From: Tectiglobus sp965224045
GTDB taxonomy: Bacteria; Pseudomonadota; Alphaproteobacteria; Rhizobiales; Hyphomicrobiaceae
Direction: 5' to 3'
Assembly (NCBI GenBank): GCA_965224045.1
Contig: CBDCYD010000001.1
Location: forward strand, 124,001 to 188,000
DNA: 64,000 bases
Shown here piece by piece: positions 8,617 through 16,296 of the stretch; the stretch's first letter is position 1, and every line of letters begins with the position of its first letter. The notes beneath the pieces were generated by a model, which was not told the DNA's origin, did no database searches, and was given only the letters and a program-made list of their open reading frames with translations. A program made the translations under genes and the position numbers.

Positions 8617-9840
8617 ATGAACCAAACCGGGAAACGTTCGCTTTTGATCGTCACACTCAGCCTCGAGCGTGGCGGAACCGAGCGTCATCTCTTGCAAATC
8701 CTGCCGGAATTGCGCGAGCTGGGCTTTGTGCCGGAGGTTTTTCTTATGAATCATCCGGGGCCTCTGGCGTCGGCAGCGCAAGAAGCCGGAATCCGCCTGA
8801 TCTTGCCATGGTGGCACGATGACGTGAAGCGCTCGACGCTACCGCGCCTGGTCCGGCCAGCTCGTCTGGCGGTGGTGAGTGTGCAACTTTTCCTTTATCT
8901 GCTCTTTCGCCGCCCGCGCATTGTTCACTTTTTCCTGCCGGCGAGCTATCTGATCGGCGCGCCGATTGCGATCCTGGCTGCCATCAGGCGCAAAATGATG
9001 AGCAGGCGCAGCCTCAACAATTACCAAAAAGCGCACCCCACGGCTGCCTGGCTCGAGCGCCGCCTGCATCCGCGCATGCAGGCAATATTGGGCAACTCGC
9101 GTGCTGTTGTCGAAGAGTTGGTGAAGGACGAACGCGCGCCGCGAGCACGTGTCGGCCTCGTCTACAATGGCATTGACGCAGCACCGCCGCAGGACCCGTC
9201 GCCGGAAGCCGTCGTCAACGCCCGCCGTCGCCATGCGATTGCAGATGACGCCGTGCTCGTGACGGTCGTCGCGAATCTGATTGCCTATAAGGGTCACGCC
9301 GACCTGTTTCAGGCCCTGCATCTCGCGGCAGATCGATTGCCGGACAAATTGATCGTCGCGCTCGCCGGTCGCGACGACGGCGCCGGCGATGATTTACGCC
9401 GGCAAGTCACCGCATGCGGCCTCGATGAAATCGTTCGCTTTCTGGGTCCGGTCGACCAGGTCGAAGCACTTCTCGCCGCCTCTGATGTCTTTGCCCTGCC
9501 GTCGCACGAGGAAGGCTTTTCCAATGCGGTTCTCGAGGCCATGCGTGCCCGTCTCGCCATTGTCGTCACAGATGTCGGGGGCAATGCCGAGGCCGTCTCG
9601 GATGGAACGTCTGGCATGATCGTCCCGCCGCGTGATCCGCCGGCACTGGCAGCGGCCCTCACGACCGTCTTGGAAGACGAGGAGTTGCGGCATCGCCTGG
9701 GAACAGCAGCCCGGGCCCGTGTTGAAGAGGAATTTTCATTGCGCCACTGTATCGACCAGTACGCCGCCATCTACAGGGCCGTTGCAGACGATCGCGAGCT
9801 GACTGTGCTCCCGCCGTTTCAGTGGCATCGGCGCATCTAA
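8617..9840 (+). CDS. GT4-family glycosyltransferase
   Basis: This 407-residue protein is started at ATG 8617, because the family N-terminus (SLLIVTLSLERGGTERHLLQ) begins right after it. GT-B features include the GGTERH donor-side loop, a hydrophobic stretch near residues 90-120 (LFLYLLFRRPRIVHFF) that may touch the membrane, and GLVYNGID. The EX7E-type motif is EEGFSNAVLEAM, followed by VVTDVGGNAEAV. The protein probably adds a sugar to a lipid-linked precursor at the cytoplasmic face. The gene lies upstream of the O-antigen-ligase-like gene in the same direction, with 288 bases between, consistent with a polysaccharide assembly locus. Confidence 0.88.
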   Translation: MNQTGKRSLLIVTLSLERGGTERHLLQILPELRELGFVPEVFLMNHPGPLASAAQEAGIRLILPWWHDDVKRSTLPRLVRPARLAVVSVQLFLYLLFRRPRIVHFFLPASYLIGAPIAILAAIRRKMMSRRSLNNYQKAHPTAAWLERRLHPRMQAILGNSRAVVEELVKDERAPRARVGLVYNGIDAAPPQDPSPEAVVNARRRHAIADDAVLVTVVANLIAYKGHADLFQALHLAADRLPDKLIVALAGRDDGAGDDLRRQVTACGLDEIVRFLGPVDQVEALLAASDVFALPSHEEGFSNAVLEAMRARLAIVVTDVGGNAEAVSDGTSGMIVPPRDPPALAAALTTVLEDEELRHRLGTAARARVEEEFSLRHCIDQYAAIYRAVADDRELTVLPPFQWHRRI

Positions 9841-10128
9841 GGCTTGAGCATCACTGCCGCGATCGCAAAAACGTAGAAATACTCATTTCAGAGTGTTAGA
9901 TCGGAGTCCGGGTCATGCCTTCGGGATGGGTCGCACCAAATTAGGTGACGTTCTGAGGTAAGTGTTTTCTAGCGAGGGTATATGACGCGACCCACAAACC
10001 GCTGAGGGGGGTGCAAGCAAAGGGGCCGCGGTGGCTCCGCTATCCGGCGAGTGTTGCCCGATCAAACTCCGCACGGCGGGATAACGCCCGGACCGGGCGC
10101 AACATCAATTGCGAGAAGCAGAAATTCA

Positions 10129-11436
10129 ATGGACGTCTCGAAGTGGTTCGCGCGGGAAACGTGGGACCTCGACGTAAACGAGTGGCTGATCATCGTCGCC
10201 TGCGCCGCGGCAACCGGCTTGGTGTTGACCACGGCTTGGAGTACCCCTGCTGCGACGATCTTCATCGCGCTGGCCGTTCCGGCACAGATGATGGCAAACG
10301 CAAGACCCCTGCGTGCCTACCAACCCGGCCTCTTCGACGCCATACTGATCCTGTTTGTGAATTACGCGATGATGAGCGCGCTTTGGGCACCCGACCTTGT
10401 TTGGTCCGGCCGTGCACTGTGGCCGGTCATGGGCGTGCTGCTGCTGCCGCCGTTGGTCTTTGCGACCGCGCGCGACATGCCCGCGGATTGGCTTGAGCAC
10501 TTCTGCCGAACCGCACTCGTCGCCTATTGCGTTCTGCTGATCTACTCGCTGTTCGAAGAGACCACAGGCCACGCTCTCAAACGCTTCCTGTTCTGGCCTT
10601 TTCAGGCTGCCAAGTTCGACGGCGGCGTGTTCTCGGTGAACTGGAACCACGTCTCCCGCGTCGTGCCCTACCGCACCAACTGGAATATGACCGCACTCTG
10701 TTTCTTGTTGTGGCCGGTCCTGATCATCCTGAAATCTCAGGTCACGCTCAACGAGTTCCGCATTGGTCGCCTGATCATCATCGTTCTGGTTGCCGCAACC
10801 ATCCTGCAAAGCCACCATCAAGCCGCCATTGTCGCGCTCGTCGTCGGGTGTCTGACCTATGGTGTCGCACGCCTGTCATTGCGCACCGCCACGGTCGGCC
10901 TGGTCGGCATGTGGATTGCAACCTTTGCGCTTGCTGTGCCGATCGCGCATGGCATTTTCGCAGCGGGGGTCCAGGAGGACCGCCGCCTGCCGGCAAGCTT
11001 CCGCCAACGTGCCGTCTTCTGGAAATACACCGCCAACAGGATCGCCGAGCGGCCGCTGTTCGGCCACGGCATTGGTGCCACCCATCCCCTGAACGAGGCG
11101 CGCAAGCCGACCGCGGTGAAGGCGCCGGGAACGTCGTTCGTGTTCGAGACCGGAACCCATCCGCACAACATATACCTGCAGGCGCTGTATGAGCTGGGCA
11201 TGCTCGGCGCCGGCATGCTGTTGCTGCTTGGTCTCGTTGCGTTGCGCATGCTTTGCACGCTCGCCAACCGCAAGGCGACGCCTTATCTCTTGGCCGCATT
11301 TGCGGCCTGGGCGGCGCAGTCGGCGCTCAGTTTCGGCCTGTTCGAACCCTGGTATGTCTTCGTCAATCTGTTCGCCGTGTGTCTTGCCATCATGGCCTAT
11401 CGCCACGCTGCAACGGCACGGAAATTCGCTGACTGA
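10129..11436 (+). CDS. O-antigen ligase / Wzy-like polytopic membrane protein
   Basis: The product is 435 residues from ATG 10129 (an in-frame ATG lies 26 codons upstream) and has ten or more hydrophobic segments. A large periplasmic loop before the final segments carries the Wzy_C hallmark: RPLFGHGIGATHPLNEA, then THPHNIYLQALYELGMLGAG. Proteins of this family either ligate O-antigen to lipid A core or polymerise repeat units on the periplasmic side of the inner membrane. Family members cannot be separated by sequence alone. The two neighbouring GT4 enzymes and the NeuB-like synthase make polysaccharide polymerisation or ligation the natural role. Confidence 0.85.
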   Translation: MDVSKWFARETWDLDVNEWLIIVACAAATGLVLTTAWSTPAATIFIALAVPAQMMANARPLRAYQPGLFDAILILFVNYAMMSALWAPDLVWSGRALWPVMGVLLLPPLVFATARDMPADWLEHFCRTALVAYCVLLIYSLFEETTGHALKRFLFWPFQAAKFDGGVFSVNWNHVSRVVPYRTNWNMTALCFLLWPVLIILKSQVTLNEFRIGRLIIIVLVAATILQSHHQAAIVALVVGCLTYGVARLSLRTATVGLVGMWIATFALAVPIAHGIFAAGVQEDRRLPASFRQRAVFWKYTANRIAERPLFGHGIGATHPLNEARKPTAVKAPGTSFVFETGTHPHNIYLQALYELGMLGAGMLLLLGLVALRMLCTLANRKATPYLLAAFAAWAAQSALSFGLFEPWYVFVNLFAVCLAIMAYRHAATARKFAD

Positions 11437-11584
11437 GGGTCGTCGGGTTACCGAAACGGCCCGTATTGCAAACACTTTGGCGTTGACTTGCCGCATCGTC
11501 GAGATCAGGCTGGCTGGGGGCTTGGTCTTGCCAGAGCGGGCACAGCAACGCTTCGGCGCACCACCAACGCCGGCCGGGGATCGG

Positions 11585-12412
11585 ATGGTAATCGATATCG
11601 ACGAGGCAGCCGCCAGCGGCGAGACGGCGCGCATTTATGCACAGATCCGCGACCTGTGGTGTGTGCCCTATGTTTCGGCGGTCCACCGCTACATGGCGAG
11701 CCGGCCCGGACTATTGGAGTGGGCCTGGCATTGCGTCGGCCCCGCCTTTGCAGACGGCAGCGCACAGCGCGCCGCTTGGGCGGCGGTTGACGCAATACCG
11801 ATCGAAGCCTTGGAGACTTTCGATCGGGCTCGGCTTCAGGCCTGGCAGATCGACGATCCGGCACGCACCACGGTTGCCTATGTTGCCGAGAATTTCATTC
11901 GTGTCGCGCCGGTCAACATGATGTTCGCCGCACTGTTGCAGCGTGTCATGGCGGAGGGCGCTGCGGTCGCCCAACGCGACATGAGCGCCGACCCCTGGCC
12001 GGACAAGCCGACACCGCTGCCGCCGTTGCCGGCGATGTGCGATCCGGCCCGCTTGCCGGTCGCCGAGCGCGAAGCCCTCGAAACATTTGCCACCGACATG
12101 GACGGTGCCCGTTTCGTGCCGGGCCTTTATCGCATGCTCGCCCACTGGCCTGGCCTTCTTGTCCATCTGGCAGCGGCATTGCCGCCGCGCCTTGCAAGTG
12201 CAGCAACGCATGAAGCCTACGATTTGATCCGCCGGCGCATCGACGAAGCCGCAGCAACCGTTCCACTCTCGCCCTTGCCGGACGAATTGCCGGCACCGCA
12301 ACCATCGCAGGCGGAGCTTGAAAGTTTTCGGGCCATCGCCAGAACTTATCGCAAGACCAGTCCGGAGATGATCGTCGCCGGTCGAATGATCAAGGCGGCT
12401 CTGCCTCGGTGA
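11585..12412 (+). CDS. DehI-like (halocarboxylic acid dehydrogenase-type) protein
   Basis: From ATG 11585 the protein has 275 residues. The open frame extends upstream, but that part overlaps the ligase gene and is not protein-like. The pattern RDLWCVPYVSAVHRYMASRP, then FIRVAPVNMMFAALLQRVMA, and again ARFVPGLYRMLAHWPGLLVHL shows two related helical halves. This is typical of the DehI family of non-metal alpha-helical dehalogenases and their uncharacterised relatives. Whether it dehalogenates anything cannot be seen; many relatives occur in genomes with no known haloacid use. It is the last host-like gene before the tRNA-Leu fragment that marks the island boundary. Confidence 0.65.
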   Translation: MVIDIDEAAASGETARIYAQIRDLWCVPYVSAVHRYMASRPGLLEWAWHCVGPAFADGSAQRAAWAAVDAIPIEALETFDRARLQAWQIDDPARTTVAYVAENFIRVAPVNMMFAALLQRVMAEGAAVAQRDMSADPWPDKPTPLPPLPAMCDPARLPVAEREALETFATDMDGARFVPGLYRMLAHWPGLLVHLAAALPPRLASAATHEAYDLIRRRIDEAAATVPLSPLPDELPAPQPSQAELESFRAIARTYRKTSPEMIVAGRMIKAALPR

Positions 12413-12595
12413 TTGGCGCAGCGCGGTTCGGGCCCGGCCCTGGCGCAACCCGCCATGCGATCGCGCGACGTTGCATCCAGAACCGAATCGGAGCTTGCGT
12501 TGGTCACCATTGGGGCATATCCAGTGCGCCCTGCCCGGCATAATGACCCTGGTCAGTTGGCAGCAATCCTGAAGAAGAGGCGGCCTTTCTTGAAT

Positions 12596-12636
12596 GCGGA
12601 CGTGGTGGAATCGGTAGACACAAGGGACTTAAAATC
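12596..12636 (+). pseudogene. 5' half of a tRNA-Leu(UAA) gene, broken at the anticodon loop
   Basis: The sequence follows tRNA-Leu from acceptor 5' strand GCGGACG through the D-arm (GGAATCGGTAGACAC) to the anticodon loop CTTAAAA and the first TC of the 3' anticodon stem. The expected CCT that should close AGGGA is missing; an AT-rich sequence replaces it. No matching 3' half ending CGTCCGC-ACCA was found in the window. The break point next to a tyrosine integrase gene marks an integration junction in the anticodon loop. Unlike most tRNA integrations, the inserted DNA does not restore this gene. Confidence 0.8.
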
Positions 12637-12654
12637 ATTTATGTTAAATGATTT
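12632..12654. repeat. Inverted repeat at the integration junction, possible integrase core site
   Basis: A perfect 10-bp inverted repeat, AAATCATTTA and TAAATGATTT, is separated by TGT. Its left arm begins inside the tRNA anticodon loop, so the tRNA sequence and foreign sequence together form one symmetrical site. Tyrosine recombinases bind inverted core sites flanking a short crossover region, which fits this layout and position, but binding is inferred. Confidence 0.55.
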
Positions 12655-12776
12655 ACAGTCGTGAAAACCTTGTGATTTCAGATATTTATTGATATATTCA
12701 GCCTCAATATAGAGGCTTGACCCTCTTGCACAACACTTACACATTTTTAGGCGATTCGTTCGCCGGGAGGCGCTTT

Positions 12777-13943
12777 ATGCCAACCCACACCATCATGGGC
12801 GGAAAGGTCCACGTCTATAAGCGCGAGAACAGCCGTTACTGGCAGTGCTCGACCTATCTCGCCGGACGCAACCGGCGTGTCAGTACGAAGGAGGACAGCC
12901 TCTCCCACGCGAAAGAGTTCGCGGAGGACTGGTATCTCGAATTGCGCGGCAAGAACCGTATCGGCCAGCTGAAGGATGAGAAGACATTCGCTGATGCTGC
13001 CAAACAGTTTCGCCGTGAGTACGAGATTATCACAGAGGGGGAGCGCAACGAGGTTTATGTCGAAGGACATTGGCGTCGTCTCGACATTCATCTTGTGCCG
13101 TTCTTCGGAGAGATGGGGCTGTCTGAGATTACTGCTGGCACCGTGCAGGAGTATCGTATCCATCGCCGCGAAACATCACGCACGGGCAAGCCACCCGCTC
13201 GTAATACGATCCACCAGGAAATCGTCACGTTGCGACAGGTGCTAAAGACGGCGCTACGCCATGGATGGCTTACCCATCTGCCGGATCTGTCGGCGCCGTA
13301 CAAGACGCAAGGGAAGCTAGGGCATCGTGCATGGTTCTCGCACGACGAATACCGGCAGCTATATGAAGCCACACGGCGCCGCGCGGTCAATCCGAAGAAA
13401 AAGCGTTACAGGTGGACATCGGAACAGATGCACGACTACGTGCTGTTCATGGCTAATACTGGCTTGAGGCCCGATGAAGTGCTGCGCCTCGAATACCGCG
13501 ATGTGGCGATCGTCGAAGACGATGATACAGGCGAGACAATCCTAGAGATTGCGGTGCGTGGCAAGCGCGGTGTCGGCTATTGCAAGAGCACGACCGGCGC
13601 AGTGAAGCCCTTCCAACGATTGAAGGAAAGGAATGAGCCTGGTCCTACCGACTTGCTCTTTCCGAAGTTTCCGCGTCAGCTGTTCAATACGATCCTCGAC
13701 GAGGAAGGGCTCAAGTTCGACCGCGAAGGTAATCGACGCACGGCATACAGCTTGCGACACACCTATATCTGCTTCCGCTTGATGGAAGGCGCGGACATCT
13801 ACCAGATTGCCAAGAACTGCCGCACAAGCGTTGAAATGATTGAGAAATATTACGCTGCCCACATCTCAACAACGCTCGATGCTGCGGCAATCAATGTCAG
13901 GAAGCGCAAGAAGAAAAAGAGCAGGCGCGAAGTCGTTGAATAG
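12777..13943 (+). CDS. Tyrosine-family site-specific integrase
   Basis: The ATG at 12777 is preceded by GGGAGG with a six-base gap, giving 388 residues. The N-terminal 60 residues resemble an arm-type DNA-binding domain, followed by a SAM-like core-binding domain (about 70-180). In the catalytic domain the first arginine lies in NTGLRPDEVLRLEYRDV, the HxxR-like box is YSLRHTYICF, and the nucleophilic tyrosine is in EKYYAAH, after KNCRTSVEMI. The extreme C-terminus is very basic. The gene lies between the broken tRNA-Leu and the intron-containing tRNA-Leu and points inward. It most likely inserted this island at the anticodon loop of tRNA-Leu. Confidence 0.9.
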   Translation: MPTHTIMGGKVHVYKRENSRYWQCSTYLAGRNRRVSTKEDSLSHAKEFAEDWYLELRGKNRIGQLKDEKTFADAAKQFRREYEIITEGERNEVYVEGHWRRLDIHLVPFFGEMGLSEITAGTVQEYRIHRRETSRTGKPPARNTIHQEIVTLRQVLKTALRHGWLTHLPDLSAPYKTQGKLGHRAWFSHDEYRQLYEATRRRAVNPKKKRYRWTSEQMHDYVLFMANTGLRPDEVLRLEYRDVAIVEDDDTGETILEIAVRGKRGVGYCKSTTGAVKPFQRLKERNEPGPTDLLFPKFPRQLFNTILDEEGLKFDREGNRRTAYSLRHTYICFRLMEGADIYQIAKNCRTSVEMIEKYYAAHISTTLDAAAINVRKRKKKKSRREVVE

Positions 13944-14006
13944 ATGCGGCAAGGAATTCATTCCTGTTGGAGATCGACCTCAAAAACTGTATGAATGAAT
14001 AATATT

Positions 14007-14325
14007 GCGGGCGTGGCGGAATCGGTAGACGCAACGGACTTAAGCAAATTGAGTGCCTCGGTGGGAAACCCCGATGGTAGAACTGCTCAAATTCGGGGAA
14101 ACCTCCTGACGGTGGCAATCCCGAGCCAAGCTGCTTCGGCCTAAAGGCTGTGCAGAAGGTGTAGAGACTAGACGGGCAGCACCTAAAGCAATTGCTATGG
14201 TGAAGGGATAGTCCAGACCACAAACGCCAACGACATTCTTGTCGCGGCGGCGGTGAAAACCGTAGTTGGTACGAAAATCCGTTGGGCGTATGCCCGTGGG
14301 GGTTCGAGTCCCCCCGCCCGCACCA
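14007..14325 (+). tRNA. tRNA-Leu(UAA) interrupted by a group I intron
   Basis: The 5' exon (14007-14041) starts GCGGGCG and ends at U34. The 3' exon (14274-14325) starts AAAATCCGTTGGGCG, carries a variable arm, the T-loop GTTCGAGTC, acceptor strand CGCCCGC and an encoded ACCA tail. Joined exons give an 87-nt tRNA with paired acceptor, anticodon stem ACGGA/TCCGT and loop CUUAAAA. The split lies between U34 and A35, the same place as in the cyanobacterial and plastid tRNA-Leu(UAA) introns. The gene is just downstream of the integrase and differs in many positions from the broken tRNA-Leu at 12596, so it is not its other half. It probably supplies the leucine tRNA lost at the island junction. 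Confidence 0.9.
14042..14273 (+). ncRNA. Group I self-splicing intron in tRNA-Leu(UAA), IC3-like
   Basis: The intron is 232 nt and ends in G, directly before A35 of the tRNA. The 5' exon end ACUU can pair with GAGU near 14051-14054, giving the expected U-G wobble at the splice site (P1). Conserved core blocks are visible in order: TTCGGGGAAACCTCC, GCAATCCCGAGCCAAGC, GTAGAGACTAGACGGGCAGC and AAGGGATAGTCCAGACC. These correspond to the P, Q, R and S elements of tRNA introns in cyanobacteria and plastids. There is no room for a homing endonuclease gene. Splicing would be required for a functional tRNA. The exact stem borders are not worked out here. Confidence 0.9.
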
Positions 14326-14436
14326 TGCATTACCATTTTTGACGCTCGGATGTGGCAATGAGCAATGTCTGTCGGCGCTGGCTTTCCGGTAGCTATCCGG
14401 AGAGCCACTTAGCGCTGCTATAGATCGCGAAGCGTG

Positions 14437-14509
14437 ACGGCTGAAGAGCCGTAAGTTTTGATCGGAGCCTGAACAGGCTCAAGGAGAAGGGTGCTCGCCA
14501 TCCCTTCTC
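14437..14509. other. Three consecutive hairpins, possible structured RNA or terminator cluster
   Basis: Three perfect inverted repeats follow each other: ACGGCT-GAAG-AGCCGT (14437-14452), GAGCCTG-AA-CAGGCTC (14465-14480) and GAGAAGGG/CCCTTCTC (14484-14509). They lie downstream of the intron-bearing tRNA-Leu and upstream of the IS3-type element. Short A- or T-rich linkers separate them. They could end the tRNA transcript or form a small RNA; nothing in the sequence decides between these. Confidence 0.5.
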
Positions 14510-14695
14510 AGGTCAAAACATCTTAGGTGATTGCCATTGCTTGCATTGCGTCGACCAGATGCGCATCTAATCCATCATACCCCATCCTGATCAATGTTGC
14601 GTTCTTTTGTGCCGCTGTTTCTCGCGGCGCGCGCCGTTTGCTCAACCGGTTCCCGCTCCACTGACCAGCCCCCATCGAGTGGTCCACTTGCAATG

Positions 14696-15493
14696 TTAGT
14701 TCAGCGTTGGCCGCATGGCCAGGCCGAGCGGGGCCGTCGGAGCCGCTCTTACGAGCGGAGACGGCCACGCGGTGCGACTGGGCACGAACACTTCCGGTGC
14801 TGGAGCTTGGTATCCGAGTGATGAGTGAGGTCGCACACCATTGTAATGGCGCCGCCAACTCTCGATGATAATCCGGGCCTCTTTGAGCGTGTAGAAGATC
14901 TCCCCGTTGAGAAGTTCGTCGCGCATGCGGGCATTGAAGCTCTCGATGTAACCGTTCTCCCACGGACTGCCTGGCGCAATGTAAGCTGTCTTCGCACCGA
15001 CCGCGTGTATCCATGCCTGAACCGCCTTGGCCACGAACTCGGGGCCGTTGTCGGAGCGGATGTGGCCGGGCACGCCGCGCAGGATGAACAGGTCTGAGAG
15101 CACATCGATGACATCGGTGCTGTTGAGCCGGCGATCAACCCGGATCGCCAGACACTCGTGGGTGAACTCGTCGATGAGATTGAGCATGCGGTATTTCTTC
15201 CCCTCATGGGTGCGATCCTCCATGAAGTCGTAAGACCAGACATGGTTCGGGTGCTCGGCGCGCAGACGTAGGCACGAGCCGTCATTGAGCCAGAGGCGGC
15301 CCCGCTTGGGTTGCTTGGCTGGGACTTTCAGCCCTTCGCGTCTCCAGATGCGTTCGACACGCTTGTCGTTGACAAGCCAGCCGGCCTGTCGGAGCAGCGC
15401 TGCGATCTTGCGGTAGCCGTAGCGACCGTATTTGCGGGTGAGTTCGATGATATCGGCGCTCAGCCGTTCCTCATCTTCGCGCCCGCGAGGCAC
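14696..15493 (-). CDS. IS3-family transposase OrfB (DDE integrase domain)
   Basis: The listed 265-residue frame begins at an internal ATG. The same frame remains open back to a CTG at 15604 that overlaps the OrfA stop, which would add 37 residues (starting LSPSRRRACIEHVRQQLCVS). The rve core has the first aspartate in HVWSYDFMEDRTHEGKK, the second in HIRSDNGPEFVAKAV and the glutamate in NGYIESFNARMRDELL, followed by RPHSSLGYQAP. OrfB is normally made as an OrfA-OrfB fusion by -1 frameshifting at the overlap, and the frame relation here is -1. It catalyses cut and joining of the element ends. Confidence 0.88.
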   Translation of the reverse strand: MPRGREDEERLSADIIELTRKYGRYGYRKIAALLRQAGWLVNDKRVERIWRREGLKVPAKQPKRGRLWLNDGSCLRLRAEHPNHVWSYDFMEDRTHEGKKYRMLNLIDEFTHECLAIRVDRRLNSTDVIDVLSDLFILRGVPGHIRSDNGPEFVAKAVQAWIHAVGAKTAYIAPGSPWENGYIESFNARMRDELLNGEIFYTLKEARIIIESWRRHYNGVRPHSSLGYQAPAPEVFVPSRTAWPSPLVRAAPTAPLGLAMRPTLN

Positions 15494-15600
15494 CTTGCGC
15501 TGTGTCGAACGATGCTGGCCGAGCGCCAGGCACGCGCGACGCTCGGATACGCATAACTGCTGCCGGACATGCTCAATGCATGCCCGGCGTCGCGAAGGGC

Positions 15601-15879
15601 TCAGTAATTTCCCTTTGATGCCTCTGCCAAGATCAGCTTATCGAGCGTCAGGTCGGAGACGGCCTTGCGCAGCCGCAGGTTCTCCTTCTCAAGCTCCTTG
15701 ATCCGGCGCACCTGATCCGTCTTCAGACCGCCATACTCATTGCGCCAGCGGTAGTACGTCACCTCCGTGACACCGATCTGGCGGATCGCATCGGCAACGG
15801 ACATGCCCTGTGACGTCAGCACGTCCACCTGGCGAAGCTTGGCAACGATCTCTTCCGGCTTGTGTCTCTTCTTCGGCAT
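15601..15879 (-). CDS. IS3-family transposase OrfA (HTH)
   Basis: The ATG at 15879 follows a GAGGACC ribosome site and gives 92 residues. KKRHKPEEIVAKLRQVDVL opens a helix-turn-helix that recognises the element ends, followed by IRQIGVTEVTYYRWRNEYGG. A leucine-zipper-like segment (RIKELEKENLRLRKAVSDL) follows. The frame upstream of this ATG runs through the terminal repeat and is not part of the gene. OrfA ends ASKGNY at the overlap with OrfB. Confidence 0.88.
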   Translation of the reverse strand: MPKKRHKPEEIVAKLRQVDVLTSQGMSVADAIRQIGVTEVTYYRWRNEYGGLKTDQVRRIKELEKENLRLRKAVSDLTLDKLILAEASKGNY

Positions 15880-16084
15880 TCGGTCCTCCTCGGGGCTATT
15901 ACCCATACTTCGAGTCGGACCACTCCAGTGGGGGAGGTTCACTGACGGGCCGAGCCGTGTCACCGGTTTCCCTCCGGTGATCAAACGGCTTATCCGCCCC
16001 GCGATCTCCTGACGCGTCACGAACGCAACTTTAAGATCAGGAGACGATATGAATTATTTGCCATCGAGAGATGGACTGGGAATA

Positions 16085-16262
16085 CTTGTTTTCAGGGTAG
16101 ATAGGTGGCAGGGCGCATGATCTGGTGAGGCCCTTGGTTTTGCTGAGGAAAGACCTCGTTCAGGAGACTGCCTGCCCCCTGTCACCGAACGGTCGTCGTG
16201 AGGCTCATCGTTATCGATGATGATCTCGAATAGGAGAATGGAACCAACCGCCTGAAGCATCT
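16085..16262 (+). ncRNA. Candidate bridge RNA region upstream of the IS110-type transposase
   Basis: The 276 bases before the IS110 transposase contain no gene but are rich in potential stems. GGCAGG (about 16108) pairs with CCTGCC (about 16166), and within this GAGG pairs with CCTC and CTGA with TCAG. IS110-group elements encode a bridge RNA in the left non-coding end, upstream of the transposase; it pairs with donor and target DNA. Position, length and foldability fit that. I cannot align it to a known bridge RNA, so this is inference. Confidence 0.35.
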
Positions 16263-16296
16263 GCCCGAATATTTTAACAATTATATTGAGGTTATT

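Larger units (their letters stand above)
14662..15941 (-). mobile_element. IS3-family insertion sequence, about 1.28 kb
   Basis: The element has two overlapping minus-strand frames. Its probable ends are imperfect inverted repeats: left TGACCAGCCCCCATC then GAGTGGTCC, right (complement) TGAACCTCCCCCACTG then GAGTGGTCC. I could not identify a clean target duplication. A minus-strand frame that ends at 14523 (AQKNATLIRMGYDG, then HLVDAMQAMAIT) and another that starts at 16020 (MTRQEIAGRISRLITGGKPV) flank the element and might be halves of one interrupted small gene; this is a guess. Confidence 0.75.

Noticed and set aside
11189..11584. N-terminal extension of the DehI-like gene
   Set aside because: The extension overlaps the ligase gene, is cysteine/serine/arginine-rich and unlike the family; the ATG at 11585 fits better.
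14007..14325. The intron-bearing tRNA-Leu as the displaced 3' half of the tRNA broken at 12596
   Set aside because: Its 5' and 3' acceptor strands pair with each other (GCGGGCG/CGCCCGC), whereas the broken gene begins GCGGACG and needs CGTCCGC.
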